Of a stretch of 64,000 nucleotides of DNA, positions 56,701 through 64,000 are shown in pieces (the first letter of the stretch is position 1; each line of letters starts with the position of its first letter). The notes beneath the pieces were generated by a model, which saw only the letters and a program-made list of their open reading frames with translations, ran no database searches and was not told where the DNA came from. Source of the DNA: Trematomus loennbergii (Eukaryota; Chordata; Actinopteri; Perciformes; Nototheniidae); assembly GCA_012861695.1 (NCBI GenBank), contig JAAOOA010000334.1, positions 248,001-312,000 on the forward strand, written 5' to 3'. Made by a program: the position numbers and the translations under genes.

Positions 56701-58357
56701 CAGCGGCCTCGCCCATAGACTCCCATGTTAAATGTTCTACTGGGCCTTCACACAAAACTGCCTCCACGGCCACATTTAACACACGCAAATCACACATATG
56801 GTTCATAAGAGCACTCGGATGCTCACGCCAAATTATTTTATTGTTACTAGTTACGGTTTTCTCAAGAGGAGGCAAAACTGTCACGGATAAACATCAATAA
56901 AGTCACAGCAGTCACCCTGTGCCGGGCAGAGTAGGACACCCCACACTTCTACTTATGTTTTAGCACTAGTCGCACAGTTAACGTTTTTCCTAAGGGTTTT
57001 TTCTACTTCTAGAAGTTGGATCTTGTATAAATAACATAATTCATCCCCTCGAAGCTTCGAACTGCGTGCACCTTTTACCGTAACCTTTAAGACACATTTC
57101 GTTAAAAAGCTTCTGTCTTTAAAGCCCTCACCTGTTTCTGCAGAGTCACGTAGCTGTCCTGGTCCACGTCGTACTTGGCGTAGGTTTGGCAGGATCCTTT
57201 GCAGGAACGCAGCTTAATGTCGATGTCGATCTGACGGAGGGGAAAAGAGGTTAAAATAAAAGTGTCTACAAGCACCAAGTCTGCATGAACTCTGGGAGTA
57301 AACACATCAACACACCAGTATTTCCGGTACCTCCAGTGGGATTATATATATTCTCCACAACACACATACCATAAATAAAGGTATTATATGAAGGTATTTA
57401 TATTTGTATATATTCAGGTACCTCCGGTGGGATTTTAAATATTATCTGCTGTATACACACACACTATAAATGCAGGTATTATAAAGGTATTAAATGAAGG
57501 AATGTGTGTATTAGTACCTCGAGGCGCTGCATGTCGTCCACCTGGTCCTTCACGCGCTGCTTCAGCGCCGCCAGCACCCCGAGCTGCCGGTCGATCCGGA
57601 TCTTCATGGTCGTGATCCTCGTCCGGAGACTCTGAGCCAGGTCGAAGTAGCTGTTGTCGTTTCCTGAGAAATATAATTTACAACAATTATTTAGAAGACT
57701 TAAAATAATATATAAAAGTATTAATAAATATCTAAGTTATATATAACCCTCCTGACCTGAGTCGATGGTGAGCTTCTCCTTCAGGTAGTCGTAGGTCTGC
57801 TTGGAGACCTGGTCAGCTGACCGGTGTTTGGCCCGGTTCTGATCCAGGAGGCTGCGGATCTTCTCGATTTTCGTCAGCGTGCCGTGGTCGTATTTATCCA
57901 GAAGACCCTGAATCCTGCAGCCGGACGGACACTTTGAGCCCTGAAATCATAATAACAACATTAATAATAATACATTGGATTTTTATAGCGCTTTTTCTAA
58001 TGCTCAAAGACCCTATCATCGTGTGTTGAATAGTTTGTGTGCAAGTAAATGGTCTTGAAATGCTAAATTCCGGAACATAGTGACATCACTAGCTTCCATT
58101 GGTTCTAACACATACATGTACGTGATAGGCTAAGGGGCGGGACATCTCTAAGTGATAGACCAATCACAACAGAGTATTCTAGAAGTAGAAAGAATGATGA
58201 TGTTTTATAAAAACATAATAAGTCAAATTATATTATATATGAACCGTACCCATTGTTCGTCGGTGCAGAACGGCCACTCTTTCTCCGTCGCACATTTATC
58301 AGATGATCGAGTTCCCTGCTGCACGGGACGAGCCCCTCGGGGGTCCACAGGGTCGGC

Positions 58358-58392
<35 letters not shown>

Positions 58393-58423
58393 ACACACAC
58401 ACACACACACACAACACACCACA

Positions 58424-58481
<58 letters not shown>

Positions 58482-58858
58482 ATTAGAAATATATCCAAAC
58501 ATTTGATAAACATTTCTGACATCCTTAAAGTAGGTCTTAGGAATATGTAACACATGTTTAACAAACCAGGTAACCAAATAGACAGGAATGGAAAATAATT
58601 GTATTTTCTTAAATATAAGTAAGGCCTTTTTTTAATTAATAAAGAGGTAATAAATAATTTAAATGAATGTAACGCCTTTAAAGAGTTTTTAAGGATCTGT
58701 AAAACAAAGCAGATTATAAAATAAATCCTAACAATATGTAAATAAAGTTCCCTAAACGTTCAGATAAATCAGATTTCTTTGTGTCAGTCAGATATTTGAA
58801 AAAGTCTCACCAGAGTCGAGGCCACGCATAATAAAGTGAGGAAGACGAGGTTCTTCAT
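53717..58858 (-). CDS. fga: Fibrinogen alpha chain precursor (short alpha and alpha-E forms)
   Basis: Coding exons in order: 58858-58811 (signal peptide MKNLVFLTLLCVASTL), 58357-58250, 57940-57757, 57663-57518, 57230-57132, 56145-55984, 55686-55081 (short form, about 450 residues) or 55686-55107 spliced to 54397-53717 (long alpha-E). Exon 2 carries the thrombin site DPR and new N-terminus GARPV, then WPFCTDEQW. Exon 3 has the disulfide ring KCPSGCRIQGLL, and exon 5 the second ring IDIKLRSCKGSC. Exon 7 is the short Ser/Glu/Asp-rich alpha-C region. Exon 8 is the fibrinogen C domain (GEFWIGNQNLHLL, ELEDWEGG, GGGWWYNDCQAANLNGVYY). Donor AAAG|GTACCA (phase 1) matches exon 8 phase. Exon 8 has two apparent one-base deletions near 54235 and 54213. 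Polyadenylation candidates: 54918-54913 and 53008-53003. Confidence 0.93.
58359..58479 (+). repeat. (CA)n microsatellite abutting fga exon 2 acceptor
   Basis: Read on the minus strand, a 120-bp (TG)n tract with small breaks runs directly into TAG|GCC, the exon 2 acceptor. There is no ordinary pyrimidine tract. Confidence 0.97.
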
Positions 58859-58933
58859 CTTTGCGTCTCTTTGGCAGATTTCTTTCTGAATGTTCCTCTG
58901 AAGCCGCTGCAGGACATTTCTACCCTTCTGCGG

Positions 58934-58947
58934 GGGGTCAAAGGGCG
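58934..58947 (+). promoter_or_regulatory. fga: HNF4-type DR1 element in the fga promoter
   Basis: GGGTCAAAGGGCG, about 80 bp upstream of the fga start codon, is close to the HNF4 direct repeat GGGTCAAAGGTCA and fits liver expression. Inferred from motif only; no TATA box is evident. Confidence 0.4.
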
Positions 58948-59709
58948 CTGGCGTGGGGTGTGTTTGTCGTGAACACACACACACTGAACACACACTTACT
59001 GGCAGTGACAAACAACTGACAGGAAGCCGTACAGGATTACTCAAGAAGAGACAAAATACACATTTTCTGGGTATTTAAACATGACGCATTCCTCAAACAA
59101 CGAATATTGTTAATAATATTAATTGTTTTTTTACCCAGTTTAATATAATTTTCCTGCATTTAAATACATCTAGAAAATAAAGAAATTATAATGAAATAAA
59201 ATTGAACTCCTGGCTCTTTTTGGGTGTTAAAAAAGTGAATAAAAACACATTAAATCAACCATTTGATCGTCAAACAAAATATAATGGTATCTTAAGCTTC
59301 TTTTATTTTGTCAGCACAAAAACAACAAGAGACATTTCTTCAATAATTGTTGGAGCAAAAGGTCATTATTTCAAATATAAAGTCACATTATTAAAACTCA
59401 CTAATGGCTATTTAAAAAAATGTAAACTAAGAGAATTTCTACAAAACATTTTGAGCGTAATACGTGAAGTATTTAGAGAACTATAGGTATATGTACGACT
59501 CATATTATACAGATGGGACTACAACGCATTATTGGATATTTCACTGTTTCTCAATAGAAAGTAAAGTTTGACGTTATACAAGTGTGACACCCAGTGGTGG
59601 AAATAAGTACTACCCCATGATACAAGAAATAACAACTTTGTAAGTAAATGTTAATAAAATCAGGAAAATGTACTTTAGTTGTAACATATTCAATACAAGA
59701 TTATTATTA

Positions 59710-60098
59710 TTAAAGGTGGGGTAGGTAAGTTTGAGAAACCGGCTTGAGATACACTTTTTGTTATATTCCATGGAATGCTCTTAACATCCCGATAGCAATG
59801 AATATCTGAAGTGCTTTGACAAAAAATCCATAAAAAAATGTCATCTGTGGAAGCCGTAATACTGTAAAAAGCACGACCAATCATCTGAGCCGGCCCGGCT
59901 AAAATAACTGGATGGCCTACCTGCCTGTCAGCCTTCCATCTGTGCACAAACTTATCTCGTGCCCTCATTGGTCATGTGCGCGTTCGTGTGTGTTGGAGGA
60001 GGGGCTCTGTAAGGAAGTGGCAGATTTCTTCTGGCTGTGTATTTTCAAATTCTAGCGCACTCCAGCTGGTTTCTCCAAAATACCTACCCCACCTTTAA
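59710..60098 (+). mobile_element. TTAA-flanked MITE family 2, complete copy
   Basis: TTAAAGGTGGGGTAGGTA at the left and TACCTACCCCACCTTTAA at the right form terminal inverted repeats with TTAA at both ends. It is inserted in an AGTACTT-type repeat (59590 CCAGTGGTGGAAATAAGTAC to 60310 'ctttccaccaccggtga'). The core matches 26853-27183. Bases 59050-59590 are A/T-rich with no gene seen. Confidence 0.85.
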
Positions 60099-60373
60099 GG
60101 CAATAACATTTAAAATTATCTTTAATATTTGACTGGCTGTAATAGAGCTATTTTAGGGGCTTTAATTTATTGTATAAAAGTTGATTGTAATTCTTATACT
60201 CCGGTTTTTAAATATGTAAATTAATGTAGTGAAGTTAATGTCCAGTTTTGCCTTCTGAACTGTAGTGGAGAAGAAGAATAAAGTAGTAAATGCACTTTCC
60301 ACCACCGGTGACACTTAAAATCGTATCTTCTGAACAGAGATATTCCTGAAAAACTGCAAAAAGCGATTATTGT

Positions 60374-63641
<3,268 letters not shown>

Positions 63642-64000
63642 CTGCACACTGAAAGAAACAAGATTCAAATGTAAAAGAAAACCAGGCCACATAATGCATC
63701 TTTAAAAATGGGCATTGATCCGGACCAGTGACCTTGTATAAAGTTCACAACTGGACCTTTAATAAAAAAGTTTGAGTACCCCTGACATAGATTATGATAG
63801 CCAAGGAATTGCTTTAATAAAAAATCAATAAGTAGTGGCAATTATTAGCAAGTGAGTCATTGCAACATTTGACTCACCGGGTTACAAACAAAACAAGTAA
63901 ATATCTAAATGTTGACTTTTAATATATTACATTTTAATTAAATAATCTAAACAGTGTTTTTGGCATTGTGGTAATGCAGATTGCATCATGAAATGTACTC

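Overview
The window is chromosomal DNA from a teleost fish, probably a percomorph. The evidence is vertebrate-type multi-exon genes with GT-AG introns, a multi-exon tlr2, a liver fibrinogen locus, long CA/TG microsatellites, and teleost DIRS, BEL/Pao, L2-like LINE, SINE and MITE repeats. All gene models below were assembled by hand from reading frames, splice signals and intron phases. I had no transcript or database support.

Layout. (1) 1-26.3 kb: the 5' two thirds of toll-like receptor 2 (tlr2) on the minus strand. Seven coding exons are visible, and the C-terminal leucine-rich repeats, membrane segment and TIR domain lie beyond base 1. Its introns hold a DIRS element inserted in a MITE (1.9-6.7 kb), a 37-bp minisatellite (7.0-7.7 kb), and the same minisatellite in inverted orientation (12.2-21.9 kb) split by a very young BEL/Pao retrotransposon (14.3-21.1 kb). 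(2) 30.7-35.2 kb, plus strand: a small secreted protein joining a thyroglobulin type-1 domain to a C-type lectin domain. (3) 36.4-45.5 kb, plus strand: fibrinogen beta (fgb), with a 1.5-kb minisatellite in one intron. (4) 49.2-51.9 kb, minus strand: a compact second fibrinogen-alpha-like gene. (5) 53.7-58.9 kb, minus strand: fibrinogen alpha (fga), with two possible 3' ends, short alpha and alpha-E. (6) 60.4-63.6 kb, minus strand: a C2H2 zinc-finger gene with an L2 LINE fragment in an intron. No fibrinogen gamma gene is visible.

Function. FGB and FGA are subunits of plasma fibrinogen, cut by thrombin to expose polymerisation knobs. The alpha-like paralogue keeps the coiled coil and disulfide rings but lacks the alpha-C region, the fibrinogen C domain and a recognisable knob. 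The thyroglobulin-lectin protein and TLR2 beside it suggest a coagulation/innate-immunity neighbourhood, although no shared regulation is demonstrated.

Three themes recur. Tandem amplification of short segments inside transposable elements occupies roughly 7-8 kb. Dinucleotide tracts abut fibrinogen exon 1 or 2 boundaries. Nearly every reading-frame break is explained by one missing base, which points to assembly error rather than biology.
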